A stretch of 6,385 nucleotides of DNA from Pleurocapsa sp. MO_226.B13 (GTDB lineage: Bacteria; Cyanobacteriota; Cyanobacteriia; Cyanobacteriales; Xenococcaceae): positions 1-6,385 of the forward strand of contig JASJEI010000325.1 in the NCBI GenBank assembly GCA_030064795.1, in the 5' to 3' direction. The position numbers were made by a program, and so were the translations under genes. Below the pieces are notes generated by a model that saw only the letters and a list, made by a program, of their open reading frames with translations, searched no databases and was not told the origin of the DNA. Numbering within the stretch: the first letter of the stretch is position 1; every line of letters begins with the position of its first letter. Below are positions 6,225-6,385 of the stretch, one piece after another.

Positions 6225-6385
6225 CTACGCGATACTATTTTGTTGCCGCAAAATTTCCTCGAACAAAATCATTCTCGCCCAAGATGATGGAGATAATTGT
6301 TTTTCATTTGCAGCTTTTTCAAGACGTTTCTTAAAATCGCTGTCGATTCGGATACCTAATAAATGACTTTTAGGTTGTTTGGAAT
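6225..6385 (-). CDS. Ribbon-helix-helix (CopG/antitoxin-like) protein, 3' part only
   Basis: The last 52 codons of a minus-strand gene run in from the right edge and stop at TAG 6225-6227. The visible protein has the layout of a ribbon-helix-helix DNA-binding domain: a beta strand (LLGIRID) followed by helix A (DFKKRLEKAANEK), a turn rich in Ser and Pro (LSPSS) and helix B (WARMILFEEILRQQ). Such proteins bind DNA as dimers through the paired strands and are commonly antitoxins or small repressors. The N-terminus lies outside the window, so the length and any partner gene are unknown. No toxin gene follows it within 6005-6224; a partner, if any, would be upstream, beyond the edge. The assignment rests on the pattern of hydrophobic and basic residues, not on a database match. 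Confidence 0.65.
   Translation of the reverse strand, partial: SKQPKSHLLGIRIDSDFKKRLEKAANEKQLSPSSWARMILFEEILRQQNSIA

Overview
The window most likely comes from a cyanobacterium, inferred from composition. The DNA is AT-rich and carries at least four 7-of-8 matches to the cyanobacterial HIP1 octamer GCGATCGC (starts near 1563, 1892, 2120 and 5807). The halogenase-like gene and the NitT/TauT-type transporter are also families often found in cyanobacteria. I cannot name a genus.

Left part (1-1435, + strand): two genes I do not recognise. The first is a soluble protein whose reading frame is open to the left edge, so it is probably cut by the window. The second is a four-helix membrane protein of about 215-220 residues. 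They converge on a minus-strand block across about 240 bases (1436-1678), which hold nested inverted repeats and at most a doubtful small ORF.

Middle (1679-4323, - strand): a compact, complete ABC importer operon of the nitrate/sulfonate/taurine (NitT/TauT) group. The order of transcription is membrane-anchored substrate-binding protein, permease, ATPase. The first two genes overlap by 4 nt and the last two are 3 nt apart. A plausible sigma70 promoter lies just upstream (4375-4404), with its -35 inside a perfect tandem decamer and two ATTTGTAC octamers flanking it. The substrate cannot be read from the sequence.

Right part (4421-5992, - strand): a long open frame for a CmlS/phenolic-type flavin-dependent halogenase. 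It has the WxWxIP motif, the conserved active-site lysine, the FxxPxxSxG motif and a C-terminal winged-helix-like domain. It lacks the N-terminal Rossmann segment that binds FAD. Family-like residues run to an in-frame TAA at 6002-6004, and upstream sequence is unrelated AT-rich DNA. It is therefore probably a 5'-truncated gene remnant, although 523 codons remain open.

Beyond it, 6005-6224 is AT-rich and non-coding, with repeated CTGAAT/ATTCAG inverted repeats. At the right edge is the 3' end of a minus-strand ribbon-helix-helix (CopG/antitoxin-like) gene.

The transporter looks functional as a unit. Its link to the halogenase is only adjacency and shared strand. I see no CRISPR array, tRNA, rRNA or complete insertion sequence.
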